Assembly (NCBI GenBank): GCA_016722285.1
Contig: JADKGI010000001.1
Span: 620,001 to 684,000 of the forward strand
Length of the DNA: 64,000 nucleotides
DNA from: Saprospiraceae bacterium
GTDB taxonomy: Bacteria; Bacteroidota; Bacteroidia; Chitinophagales; Saprospiraceae
Direction of reading: 5' to 3'
This document shows positions 55,681 to 64,000 of this stretch, piece by piece. The notes beneath the pieces are model-generated. The model had not been told where the DNA came from. It saw nothing but the letters and a program-made list of their open reading frames with translations, and searched no databases. Position 1 is the stretch's first letter, and each line of letters opens with the position of its first letter. The position numbers and the translations under genes were made by a program.

Positions 55681-57918
55681 TCATCTAATTAATTCAAATT
55701 CGCCTCTTAATCTGATATCAGATGACGATGCTCCGATCATCAATTCAAATTCTCCAGGTTCAGCCTGCCATTGTAACTTCTGATTATAGAATGAAATTTT
55801 TTCTTTATCAATATAAAATTTTATAGGTTTGCTCTCGCCAGCATTTAATTTTATTTTTGTAAAATCTTTGAGCTCTTTGACAGGTCTGATGATAGAACCT
55901 ACTTTATCTCGGATGTATAACTGTACAATTTCCTCCCCATTATATTTACCAGTATTAGCTATGGTAAGAGACACTTCAATTTTTTCATTTATTTTCATTT
56001 TCTTTTTACTTAAATGAATATCGCTATACTCAAATGTGGTATAACTTAATCCAAATCCGAACTCGTATTTCGGATAAATAGACAGATCGGTATAAGATGA
56101 ATTGTAATTATGGTTATTGTCATTTTTTGCAGGTCGCCCCGTGTTGAAATGATTGTAGTATATGGGTATCTGACCTACACTTAATGGGAAAGTTATGGGC
56201 AATTTTGCTGAAGGGTTATAATCTCCAAACAATACATCTGCTATGGCATTACCGGCTTCACTACCCAGCCACCAGGTGTATAAAATAGCATGTGCATCAT
56301 TCACAGTAGTAAACACCAGAGGCCTGCCGGCATTTATCAAAACCACTACAGGTTTTCCTGTTGCCAGCAATACTTTGAGCAAGTCTTCCTGAACCCCCGG
56401 AATATTAATATTACTGCGGCTTTTCGCTTCACCGCTCATATCTCTTCGCTCCCCAATACTTAGTATGACGACATCTGACTGTTTTGCGATTTCGACAGCT
56501 TCTGTAAAACCTTCAGTATTATTTCCCTCAATATCGCATCCCTTGGCATACAACAATGTGGTATTCCCACTGATTTTATTTTGTAGCCCTTCCCACTGCG
56601 AAACGATGAAGTTAGAATCCACACCCGGGACATCCACATCCCAAAATCCTTTATTTTGTCTTAATGATTTTACCAAGGGACCAATAAAAGCTATTGTTTT
56701 AGTATTTTTTGATAATGGTAAAAGTTGGTCTTGGTTTTTTAAAAGTACAATGCTTTTCGCTGCTATAGCCCTTGCCACTTTCGGATGGTCGGGATTATTT
56801 AATGCAGCCTGTTCTCTTTCGGCATTGCAATACCTAAACGGGTCATCAAATAATCCCAATTCAAATTTCTTTTTCAGAATCCTTTTTACTGCATCATCAA
56901 TTAATGCAATGGGAATTTTTTTATCCTTTACCAATTTTGCAAGATTATTTTTATAATTACGGCTTTCCATATCCATATCGCTTCCAGCAGTTATTGCAGA
57001 TAAAGCAGCTTCATAGTCATTTTTTACGTTACCATGATTTACCATTTCGCCGATAGATCCCCAATCACTCACTACAAATCCCTTAAAAGCCCATTTGCCT
57101 TTGAGTATATCTCTTTGCAAATATTTATTTCCTGTTGCAGGAACTCCATTAATGTCATTAAATGCATTCATGAATGTGGCCACACCAGCATCCACAGCGG
57201 TTTTAAATGGTGGCAGATATGTTTCCCAAAGCATTCGATCACTCATATCCACAGAATTATAATCTCTACCACCTATCGCTGCGCCATATGCTGCAAAATG
57301 TTTGGCACATGCCATCAGAGAATTTAATTCTCCCAGTTTTTTACCCTGAAAACCTTTTATTCTTGTATATGCAATTTTTGATCCAAGATAAGTATCTTCT
57401 CCTGCGCCTTCCATCACCCTTCCCCATCGCGGATCACGTGTGATATCCACCATGGGTGCAAAAGTCCAGTTTATGCCGGCGGCACTTGCTTCGATGGCAG
57501 CAATTCTAGCTGATAATTCCATGGCTTCAAGATCCCAACTTGCTGCTTCAGCTAAGGGAATAGGAAACGTAGTTTTGTATCCATGCACTACATCCTGCCC
57601 AAATAAAAGGGGTATTTTTAAACGGGATTCCATAGCGATATTTTGCCAGCTCTTAATTCTCTCCGTTCCAAGACTATTTAATAATGAACCCACCTGCCCT
57701 TTTCGGATTTGATTGACTTTATCATTATCTACCGTTGTGGGTCCGGTGGCTCTCCAGTCATCATTGTATTGATTTAACTGACCAATTTTTTCTTCCAGCG
57801 TCATCAGCCGAAAAACGGAGTCTATTTTTTCATTAATTGTTTTCTTCTGCGCCGCCACAATATTCAATGACACTATTGAAAAACACAAAACAAAACTTAT
57901 CAAATTAAACTTCATCAT
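55681..57918 (-). CDS. GH3 beta-glucosidase (BglX-like)
   Basis: The 745-aa protein has a signal peptide ending VAAQ, the N-terminal GH3 barrel (GQLNQYNDDW, KHFAAYG), the nucleophile Asp285 in GFVVSDWGS, the alpha/beta sandwich domain and a C-terminal fibronectin-like domain (EEIVQLYIRD). It fits exo-acting beta-glucosidases such as BglX. It would release glucose from beta-glucan oligosaccharides in the periplasm. It begins 7 bp after the GH30 gene, so it is part of the operon that includes GH16. Confidence 0.9.
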   Translation of the reverse strand: MMKFNLISFVLCFSIVSLNIVAAQKKTINEKIDSVFRLMTLEEKIGQLNQYNDDWRATGPTTVDNDKVNQIRKGQVGSLLNSLGTERIKSWQNIAMESRLKIPLLFGQDVVHGYKTTFPIPLAEAASWDLEAMELSARIAAIEASAAGINWTFAPMVDITRDPRWGRVMEGAGEDTYLGSKIAYTRIKGFQGKKLGELNSLMACAKHFAAYGAAIGGRDYNSVDMSDRMLWETYLPPFKTAVDAGVATFMNAFNDINGVPATGNKYLQRDILKGKWAFKGFVVSDWGSIGEMVNHGNVKNDYEAALSAITAGSDMDMESRNYKNNLAKLVKDKKIPIALIDDAVKRILKKKFELGLFDDPFRYCNAEREQAALNNPDHPKVARAIAAKSIVLLKNQDQLLPLSKNTKTIAFIGPLVKSLRQNKGFWDVDVPGVDSNFIVSQWEGLQNKISGNTTLLYAKGCDIEGNNTEGFTEAVEIAKQSDVVILSIGERRDMSGEAKSRSNINIPGVQEDLLKVLLATGKPVVVLINAGRPLVFTTVNDAHAILYTWWLGSEAGNAIADVLFGDYNPSAKLPITFPLSVGQIPIYYNHFNTGRPAKNDNNHNYNSSYTDLSIYPKYEFGFGLSYTTFEYSDIHLSKKKMKINEKIEVSLTIANTGKYNGEEIVQLYIRDKVGSIIRPVKELKDFTKIKLNAGESKPIKFYIDKEKISFYNQKLQWQAEPGEFELMIGASSSDIRLRGEFELIR

Positions 57919-57925
57919 TACCGCA

Positions 57926-59368
57926 TTATAATATTAAGGTTTGAATGGCGTGTGGCAGTATATTTACTACGGAGGCATTGGTTCCGATACATAAATTATA
58001 CACAACTTTTTTATCACTCTGGTTCATTACGATTACAGCAATTTTTCCATCGGGATTGATAAAAGCAGTCGTCAACAATTGGCTTCTGCTGGCTGCACTA
58101 CTGATTTTTTTTGCACCGGGAATGACAAATTTTGAAAAATGCCCGATGTAATAGTATGATGGTGTAAAAATTATTTCACCTGATGGAGTATCGGCATGTA
58201 CGGGAGCAAAACAAAAATTACCCACATGATTAGGCCCACCGGTTTCATCCAATAATATATTCCAGTCTGTCCAACCAACGGTGCCATTATTAAAATCATT
58301 GATCATGGATCGGCCATAACGTTCACCATTAGCCCATCGTTGATATTCGTTCTGTTTAAAATTTTCAGCACATCCTTCAGTAAATAATAATTTTTTGCCC
58401 GGATAGTTTTTTTGCACGATTCCAACATTTGCAAACATAGGTTGTCCGCCACTCCAGTCTTCATACCAGTGAAAACCAATACCCCAGGCATATTTGGAGG
58501 CTTGCGGATCATCAAAAATAATATTTGCTCTCTGGGTCATTAAATCGCGATTATGATCCCACACTATTATTTTTTTATTTGCCATTCCATTTTTGGTCAA
58601 TGTTGGGCCTAAATAGTTTTTCAAAAAATCTCTTTCTTCTTCGGCTGTATAGATACAGCTTTCCCATCGCTGAATAGCCATAGGTTCGTTTTGGATGGTT
58701 ACGCCCCAAACAGGAATGCCTTCTTTTTCATACGCTTTGATAAACTTTACATAATAGTTTGCCCAACTCTGAGCGTATTCTTTCTTTAGTTTTCCACCGT
58801 TCAGCATTTCTCCATTTGTTTTCATAAAAGATGGTGGGCTCCACGGGCTGGCAAACAAGGTGATTTTTCCTCCAGCAGCAGCTATTGATTGCTTGATCAA
58901 AGGGATTCTGAATTGCTTATCATGACTGATATCAAATGTTTTTAACAAACTATCTCCTTCATCCACATAAGTGTAGCTGCCGCTACTGAAATCACAACTA
59001 TGGATATTGGTCCTTATTAAACTATACCCTATACCTTTTTCTCTATCAAAATATGCCTGCAAAAATTCCTGTTGTTTTGCAAGTGGCAATTTTGCAAATG
59101 TTTCTGCACTTGCATCCGTCAATGCAGCACCAATACCTAAAAAAGTTTGTCCGGTTTTACCGGGGTCAACAAAGACATTGATTTCACCTTCAGTAGGTTG
59201 TGCCAAAGGTTTAAAACTGAGCTGATCAGTTTTTGACAAGCGAAGATCTGTATTTTCTGCAGTCGAATACACTGTTACCGTTTTGAGTGCATAAGGTATC
59301 TCTTTGGCTTGCTGACAAAAAGTAACCACAGACGTAAAACAAGAGAAAATAAAAATTAACGATTTCAT
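57926..59368 (-). CDS. GH30 beta-glucanase / glucosylceramidase-like hydrolase
   Basis: The 480-aa protein has a signal peptide (to about 19), GIGAALTDASAETFA, SPWSPPSFMKTN, the acid/base Glu228 in TIQNEP and the nucleophile Glu331 in LLFTEGCAEN, all GH30 signatures. A C-terminal beta domain follows. Relatives act on beta-1,6- or beta-1,3-glucans or glucocerebrosides (family knowledge). Beside GH16 and GH3, a beta-1,6-glucanase acting on laminarin branches is the most likely role. It lies between the EEP-family gene and GH3. Confidence 0.9.
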   Translation of the reverse strand: MKSLIFIFSCFTSVVTFCQQAKEIPYALKTVTVYSTAENTDLRLSKTDQLSFKPLAQPTEGEINVFVDPGKTGQTFLGIGAALTDASAETFAKLPLAKQQEFLQAYFDREKGIGYSLIRTNIHSCDFSSGSYTYVDEGDSLLKTFDISHDKQFRIPLIKQSIAAAGGKITLFASPWSPPSFMKTNGEMLNGGKLKKEYAQSWANYYVKFIKAYEKEGIPVWGVTIQNEPMAIQRWESCIYTAEEERDFLKNYLGPTLTKNGMANKKIIVWDHNRDLMTQRANIIFDDPQASKYAWGIGFHWYEDWSGGQPMFANVGIVQKNYPGKKLLFTEGCAENFKQNEYQRWANGERYGRSMINDFNNGTVGWTDWNILLDETGGPNHVGNFCFAPVHADTPSGEIIFTPSYYYIGHFSKFVIPGAKKISSAASRSQLLTTAFINPDGKIAVIVMNQSDKKVVYNLCIGTNASVVNILPHAIQTLIL

Positions 59369-59410
59369 ATTTAATTTGAATTTTGATTAAGATTGAAAAT
59401 ACCTAAATAA

Positions 59411-60250
59411 TTACAATAATATTTCTACATATACCGGAAGATGATCTGATGGGTATCGCAAATCTTTTGAATCACTCAAAACAGCATATTTTTTGACTTT
59501 GATTTTAGTGGACTTCGAAACAAAAATATAGTCAATCAGTCTTGTGACCGGCTCATTATGTTTGAAGCCGTTAAATGTTCCGGATGGTCCAAATGGTTTC
59601 TCTGAGCTTATATCTCTGCTATCATCCATGACCTTTTTAAGCGCTATGATTCTGTCTGTATTGGGTTCAGAATTCAGATCCCCCATAAAAATCACCATAT
59701 ATTTTTTAGTGTTCAACATCGATATTTTTGAAAGTATCAATTCAATACTTTTTGATCTGGCAACTTCCCCCATATGATCTAAATGCGTATTGAATACCCA
59801 AAATGTTTTCTTAGATTTTTTGTCTTTAAACAATCCATAAGTACATACTCTGTTGTATGCGGCATCCCATCCTTTGGAGATAATATCCGGAGTTTCAGAA
59901 AGCCAAAAAGTGCCTGAATCTTTCAGGTTAAATCTTTCGGGTTTATAAAATATATTCGAAGACTCTCCTTTGCCGATACCATCTCTACCTGTGCCAATAA
60001 AATTATAATCTGTAAGAGCTTTAGCAATTTCTGTCACCTGATGTGGCAAAGCTTCCTGAATGCCCATGATATCCGGTTCGTAAAACTGAATTTGAGCTGT
60101 AAAATAATCCTTGCGTTGAGTCCAGCGGTTTTCTCCATCGCTGGCTACATCAAGTCGGATATTGTATGTCATTGCTTTAATTGATTGCGCATTTGCTGAA
60201 GTAAAACTTATTATTAATAGCAATGAGAAAATCCATTTTATTTTAAACAT
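59411..60250 (-). CDS. Secreted endonuclease/exonuclease/phosphatase-family protein
   Basis: The 279-aa protein has a signal peptide ending ANAQ and the EEP motifs: MTYNIRLD with the metal Asn, MGIQEAL with the metal Glu, GDLNSEPNT and SDHLPVYVEI. Members cleave phosphoester bonds in nucleic acids, lipids or phosphosugars. Within this sugar operon its target is not evident; similar genes occur in Bacteroidota PULs. It sits 42 bp before GH30 and 47 bp after the sulfatase. Confidence 0.85.
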   Translation of the reverse strand: MFKIKWIFSLLLIISFTSANAQSIKAMTYNIRLDVASDGENRWTQRKDYFTAQIQFYEPDIMGIQEALPHQVTEIAKALTDYNFIGTGRDGIGKGESSNIFYKPERFNLKDSGTFWLSETPDIISKGWDAAYNRVCTYGLFKDKKSKKTFWVFNTHLDHMGEVARSKSIELILSKISMLNTKKYMVIFMGDLNSEPNTDRIIALKKVMDDSRDISSEKPFGPSGTFNGFKHNEPVTRLIDYIFVSKSTKIKVKKYAVLSDSKDLRYPSDHLPVYVEILL

Positions 60251-60297
60251 ATTGCATTTTATTTGAAAGATAATCTTACTGATGAATCAATGAACAA

Positions 60298-61761
60298 TTA
60301 ATATTTTCCCAGATTTACCTTGCACCAATTATCGTAAGCTAAGGACAATTCTTTTACTTTTTCCGGATATTTTTCAGCCAGGTTGATTCTTTCACCAGGA
60401 TCATTTGATACATTAAATAGCTTGATGGAAAAATCGTTTAAGATGGGTTTGATATATTGGGCAGATGGTCTGCTTTTCCAATGATCTTCGTTTGTATTGG
60501 TCAATTTCCATTCACCTAACCGTACTGCCCATGTATTTTGCCACTTCCATACCAGAAGACGATCTTTATCCGGTGCGAACAGACTGATGCCATCCATCGT
60601 TGGATCGTTTAACTTTATACCTGCAGCTTCAGCGGCAGTTGGCAATATATCGGCAGCTGAAACATATTTTGATTCTATGGTTCCGCCTTCAATTTTTCCA
60701 GGCCAAACTACAGCCATTCGATTCTTTATGCCCCCTTCCCAGAGAGAATACTTACCTGCTGTAAGTGGGGCATTATCGGCACCTGTCAGTGGTTCGCCAC
60801 CATTGTCTGAAATAAAAATGATCAGGGTTTCTTTATCCAATCCATCTTTATTTAAAGCATCGAGCAGTCTTCCTATATTGTCGTCCAAACAATTAATATT
60901 TGCAAGGTAATATTTGCGCATGTCTTCATCCCCTATATCACCCATACGGGAATATTTATCATAATATGCCGAGTATGAACCGGAAGGGTGATTCCCAAAA
61001 GTCTCATTATTATCAGGATCATAATTAGGAATTGCTTTCACCCCGTATTTATCCAAATATTTTTGTGGTACTTCATGTATAAGGTGATGTACGGCATTAT
61101 AGGCCAGCGTAAGAAAAAATGGCTTGTCCCTCTTTTGTGATAAATAGGAAATAGCTTCATCCGTAAATATATCTGTCAGGTAACCTTCATTATAATTTTT
61201 TTCGCCCATATTATGCATTAATGGACCCAGCGTTGCGCTTGTGCCATTTGGATCCGGCGTTCTTTTTTTAATGCTTTCTGAACTCAACCAAAAATCATGT
61301 GCATGTGCACTAAATCCAAGGAATTCATCGTAACCATGGTTAAGAGGATATTCTCTAACGTTGTTTTTATGAAAATTTCTTCCCAGATCATTTTTGCCAA
61401 TGCGGGCAGTAGCATATCCGGCACCTTTTAAATATTCTGCAATAGTTTTAACACTGTCGGGCAAGCCCGGACCCCAGCCAGCCGGCTTATCCCATCGAAA
61501 TTGATTTTTCCCCGTGATAATACCTGCACGGGACGGGCTACAGACAGGAGCGGTAGTATAAGCTTGAGTATATATTTTACCTGCTTTTGCAAGTCGGTCC
61601 ATATTTGGCGTCGAAGCTTCATGAATTGAGTAAGGGTCAAAATCAGCATAGCCCAGATCATCAATTACGATTAATAAAATATTGGGCTTTTTATCTTTTT
61701 GCTGAGATCTGATAGAAGCACAACTAGTGAAAATGAATAGAAGAATTATTAAATGTTTCAT
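60298..61761 (-). CDS. Arylsulfatase-type sulfatase (S1 family) lipoprotein
   Basis: The 487-aa protein has a lipobox at FTSC (Cys14), the metal-binding IDDLGYADFDPY and the formylglycine motif C74-S-P-S-R-A-G. Further S1 motifs follow, such as YATARIGKNDLG and ISDNGGEP. The Cys must be converted to formylglycine by a maturation enzyme, which is not in the window. It removes sulfate from a sugar or aryl sulfate. Its place in an operon with GH16, GH2, GH30 and GH3 suggests that the substrate glycan carries some sulfate ester. Confidence 0.9.
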   Translation of the reverse strand: MKHLIILLFIFTSCASIRSQQKDKKPNILLIVIDDLGYADFDPYSIHEASTPNMDRLAKAGKIYTQAYTTAPVCSPSRAGIITGKNQFRWDKPAGWGPGLPDSVKTIAEYLKGAGYATARIGKNDLGRNFHKNNVREYPLNHGYDEFLGFSAHAHDFWLSSESIKKRTPDPNGTSATLGPLMHNMGEKNYNEGYLTDIFTDEAISYLSQKRDKPFFLTLAYNAVHHLIHEVPQKYLDKYGVKAIPNYDPDNNETFGNHPSGSYSAYYDKYSRMGDIGDEDMRKYYLANINCLDDNIGRLLDALNKDGLDKETLIIFISDNGGEPLTGADNAPLTAGKYSLWEGGIKNRMAVVWPGKIEGGTIESKYVSAADILPTAAEAAGIKLNDPTMDGISLFAPDKDRLLVWKWQNTWAVRLGEWKLTNTNEDHWKSRPSAQYIKPILNDFSIKLFNVSNDPGERINLAEKYPEKVKELSLAYDNWCKVNLGKY

Positions 61762-61768
61762 ATTAATT

Positions 61769-63598
61769 TTATTTATACCGGGCTGCTATTTTTTTATAGA
61801 AACTCTGAAGTGCATAAAATGCTTTCTTTTTTATTCCCTTATCTGAAACCAATCCTTTCCTGTTAAAACCATCCTGTATCCCCGGCAATTGTCTTCTGGG
61901 AGACCTGAAATCAGTTAATATCCAAGGGCTCATTCCTCTAATATTGGGCATTTTTTCTATCATCAATAAATTTTGCTGGTACAAATATTCCTGATATTCT
62001 TCATTCCAACGCTCTTCTTTTGGACCGTGTAATCCCTGTTTTGCACCTCCACCAAATTCTGATATGACTACAGGTTTATTATAGGGTATTGTCCATTTTG
62101 TATCAGGAGCAGTTATTAAATCACCTCCATACCAGCCCCGATACTGATTAAAAGCAACAATATCAAAATACTGTCCCATGTTATCATCTACTATCCCGAT
62201 ACCATTTTCGCTTCTGGTCAAAAGTGCAGCACTGATTAATCTGGTACTGTCAAGCATTTTAGTGTGGTTTACCAAACGAATCAAAAAACTGTTTCTGGCT
62301 TCAGATAGGGGCGTTTCATTAGCCATAGACCATATGATGACACTGGCTCTGTTTTTATCCCTTTTAATAAGCTCAGTCAATTGATTTTTAGCGTTATTAA
62401 AGGTGGCAATATTACTAAAATCAATGGTCCAGTAAACAGGAATTTCTTCCCAAACCAATAATCCCATTTTATCGGCCAGTCGCAACATATGTTCATTGTG
62501 AGGATAATGTGCCAGCCGAATATAATTACAACCCAACTCTTTTGCCCAGGTCAGAAGTTTTATGGCATCGGCTTCAGTATTTGCCCTTCTGCCATTTATT
62601 TCTTCATGCAAACTAATTCCCCTTAAATAAATTGATCTCCCATTGAGCAATATGTCTGCTCCTTTAGTCTCAATTGTTCTGAATCCAATTTGGTCTTTTA
62701 AAGTTTGATATTTTGTTTTAATTGCTACTTCGTACAATTTTGGTTCCGACGGTGACCAATATTGGATAGCATTTGCAACTTCTATCTGAAAAGACACTTT
62801 TCCATCTGCCTGAACTGGTAACTCATGTTCAATTTTTAATTCAGGGATGGTGATAGTTACTTTTTCTGCTTCTTTACCATCCTTCAACTGTACGAAACCT
62901 GCAATAATATTACGATGATTTTTTTTAAGCTGAACGCAATAATCCTGAATGAGAACGTTTTCTTCTTCAATCAATAATACGTCTCTGGTTATGCCTCCAT
63001 AATTCCACCAATCCGTATTATTTGTAGGTACTGCTTCCTTAAATCGTTTGTTGTCCACTTTAACTACCAAATAATTATCCTTCGCTTTTACGATGGAAGT
63101 AACTTCAAAATTAAAAGGAGTGAAACCACCTTCATGAACACCTAATTTAGTGCCATTTAGATACACATCTGCTTTATAGTTTATTGCGCCGAAATAGATA
63201 AAAAGACGTTTGTTTTCTTTTAAAGTATAGTCAAAAGATTTCTTTAGCCAGACTGTGCCTTCGTAGTAAAATAGATTTTCTTTCTGTGTAGTCCAATCGC
63301 CCGGAACCTTCATTACCGGAGATTTATCAAAATCATACTCTACCAAAGCTGCCTTATCTGTAGTATGAAAATTATTATAAAATGCGGAGGGTGAAAACTC
63401 TTTTTTTTGATCGAATACTTCTGAATGAAAACTATAATACCCGTTTTCGTAAGGATCTACTATATAATTCCAGTTCCCATTTAATGAAGTTGTATTTCGG
63501 TTAGACGTGTTAATTAAAAGCTCTTGTGAAAAGAGTGCAATCGGAAGGAAAATCAATACCAATAAAATCTTAACTATATTCATTTGTCTATGTTTCAA
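61769..63598 (-). CDS. GH2 family hydrolase (beta-glucuronidase/beta-galactosidase-like)
   Basis: The 609-aa protein has a signal peptide ending FSQ, the N-terminal sugar-binding jelly-roll (GTVWLKKSFDY, VYLNGTKLGVHEGGFTPF), an Ig-like domain, and the barrel with RLAHYPHNEHMLRLAD, acid/base Glu428 (SMANE) and nucleophile Glu514 (VISEFGGG). The length and NWWNYGG segment fit glucuronidase-like GH2 members. It could act on beta-glucuronide, galactoside or mannoside ends; this cannot be settled here. It lies 7 bp before the sulfatase and 21 bp after the GH16 gene. Confidence 0.88.
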   Translation of the reverse strand: MKHRQMNIVKILLVLIFLPIALFSQELLINTSNRNTTSLNGNWNYIVDPYENGYYSFHSEVFDQKKEFSPSAFYNNFHTTDKAALVEYDFDKSPVMKVPGDWTTQKENLFYYEGTVWLKKSFDYTLKENKRLFIYFGAINYKADVYLNGTKLGVHEGGFTPFNFEVTSIVKAKDNYLVVKVDNKRFKEAVPTNNTDWWNYGGITRDVLLIEEENVLIQDYCVQLKKNHRNIIAGFVQLKDGKEAEKVTITIPELKIEHELPVQADGKVSFQIEVANAIQYWSPSEPKLYEVAIKTKYQTLKDQIGFRTIETKGADILLNGRSIYLRGISLHEEINGRRANTEADAIKLLTWAKELGCNYIRLAHYPHNEHMLRLADKMGLLVWEEIPVYWTIDFSNIATFNNAKNQLTELIKRDKNRASVIIWSMANETPLSEARNSFLIRLVNHTKMLDSTRLISAALLTRSENGIGIVDDNMGQYFDIVAFNQYRGWYGGDLITAPDTKWTIPYNKPVVISEFGGGAKQGLHGPKEERWNEEYQEYLYQQNLLMIEKMPNIRGMSPWILTDFRSPRRQLPGIQDGFNRKGLVSDKGIKKKAFYALQSFYKKIAARYK

Positions 63599-63619
63599 AA
63601 GCGGATTTCATGTCATTCT

Positions 63620-64000
63620 TTAATGATAAACTCTTACATAATCAATTTCCATAGTAGCCGGAAAAATGCTTTCGTCTATTCCTTTTTTACCACCCCAGTT
63701 GCCACAGATGGCTAAGTTTAGGATAAGATAAAAAGGCTGATCAAAGGGCCATTCTGCAGTAGTGAGATGTTCGTTTTCAATATGGTTATACACAACATCG
63801 TTCACAAGGAAATCTATTTTTTCGGAAGTCCATTCAATAGCGTAGGTATTAAATTCAGTATATGGATTCTTAATAAAAATTGCTTTGCCCTTTTGTGTTC
63901 CTTTGATATGGTTGTAGGCTTTTGTATGAATGGTACCATGTATGCTATCAGCATCAAAACCTACGTGTTCCATAATATCTATTTCACCGCATTCTGGCCA
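63620..64000 (-). CDS. GH16 endo-beta-glucanase (laminarinase-like), C-terminal part (partial)
   Basis: The frame is open to the right edge of the window and its start lies outside. The first visible residues are WPECGEIDIMEHVG, holding the GH16 catalytic E-x-D-x-x-E motif. The rest (HTKAYNHI, NTYAIEWTSEKIDF, LNLAICGNWGG, MEIDYVRVYH) is the usual C-terminal half of a family GH16_3 laminarinase. It would cut internal beta-1,3 or mixed-linkage glucan bonds. It leads the visible part of an operon with GH2, sulfatase, EEP, GH30 and GH3; a SusCD pair may lie upstream. Confidence 0.9.
   Translation of the reverse strand, partial: WPECGEIDIMEHVGFDADSIHGTIHTKAYNHIKGTQKGKAIFIKNPYTEFNTYAIEWTSEKIDFLVNDVVYNHIENEHLTTAEWPFDQPFYLILNLAICGNWGGKKGIDESIFPATMEIDYVRVYH

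Overview
The window is about 64 kb of chromosome from a member of the Bacteroidota, most likely a free-living glycan degrader of the Saprospiria/Chitinophagia kind. The evidence is a SusD C-terminus, several type IX secretion (T9SS) sorting domains of both type A and type B, many lipoproteins, TAnnTTTG promoter boxes, moderate to low GC and two carbohydrate loci. No rRNA, tRNA or CRISPR array was seen.

Layout. 1-11.6 kb (+): the downstream part of a Sus-type polysaccharide utilisation locus. It holds a SusD tail, a large secreted enzyme-like protein of a family I do not recognise (with LamG and a sorting domain, split by a frameshift), a 1364-residue protein with five LamG domains, a GH130 enzyme coupled to an MFS transporter, and a lipoprotein paralogue of the unknown enzyme. 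11.8-15.9 kb: a GH13 lipoprotein, a sugar-porter MFS protein and a TPR protein. 16-25 kb (+): a phosphodiester-glycosidase-like protein, an 1850-residue PKD surface protein with a type B sorting domain, an SGNH hydrolase and an NPP-type phosphodiesterase. 25.5-30.7 kb (+): a frameshifted dicarboxylate/glutamate symporter, a serine hydrolase and an S10 peptidase.

31-42 kb (+) is an accessory and defence region. It contains AbiE (antitoxin intact, toxin broken by two TAA codons) and a VOC protein. It also contains a type I restriction operon: hsdR with an early TGA, a REP-associated tyrosine transposase (RAYT), and a fused hsdM-hsdS. Palindromic REP-like sequences sit inside the RAYT gene, beside it and inside hsdM. 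Tag glycosylase, a GNAT protein and a small membrane protein follow. 42-48 kb holds two more serine hydrolases, a DUF1801 protein and an unknown membrane protein.

48-55.5 kb (-): a glycerol operon, glpK-glpD-glpF, followed by amylosucrase; both glpK and glpD are frameshifted. A dGTPase gene lies upstream. 55.7-64 kb (-): a six-gene hydrolase operon in the order GH16, GH2, sulfatase, EEP-family protein, GH30, GH3, fitting a beta-glucan such as laminarin, with an unexpected sulfatase.

Seven single-base lesions interrupt otherwise well-preserved genes: four frameshifts (near 2066, 25685, 52060 and 52754) and three nonsense codons (32086, 32527, 34197). Whether these are real decay or sequence error matters for the reading of the window. 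The most interesting systems are the LamG/unknown-enzyme/GH130 locus at the left end and the RAYT/REP-invaded restriction operon.
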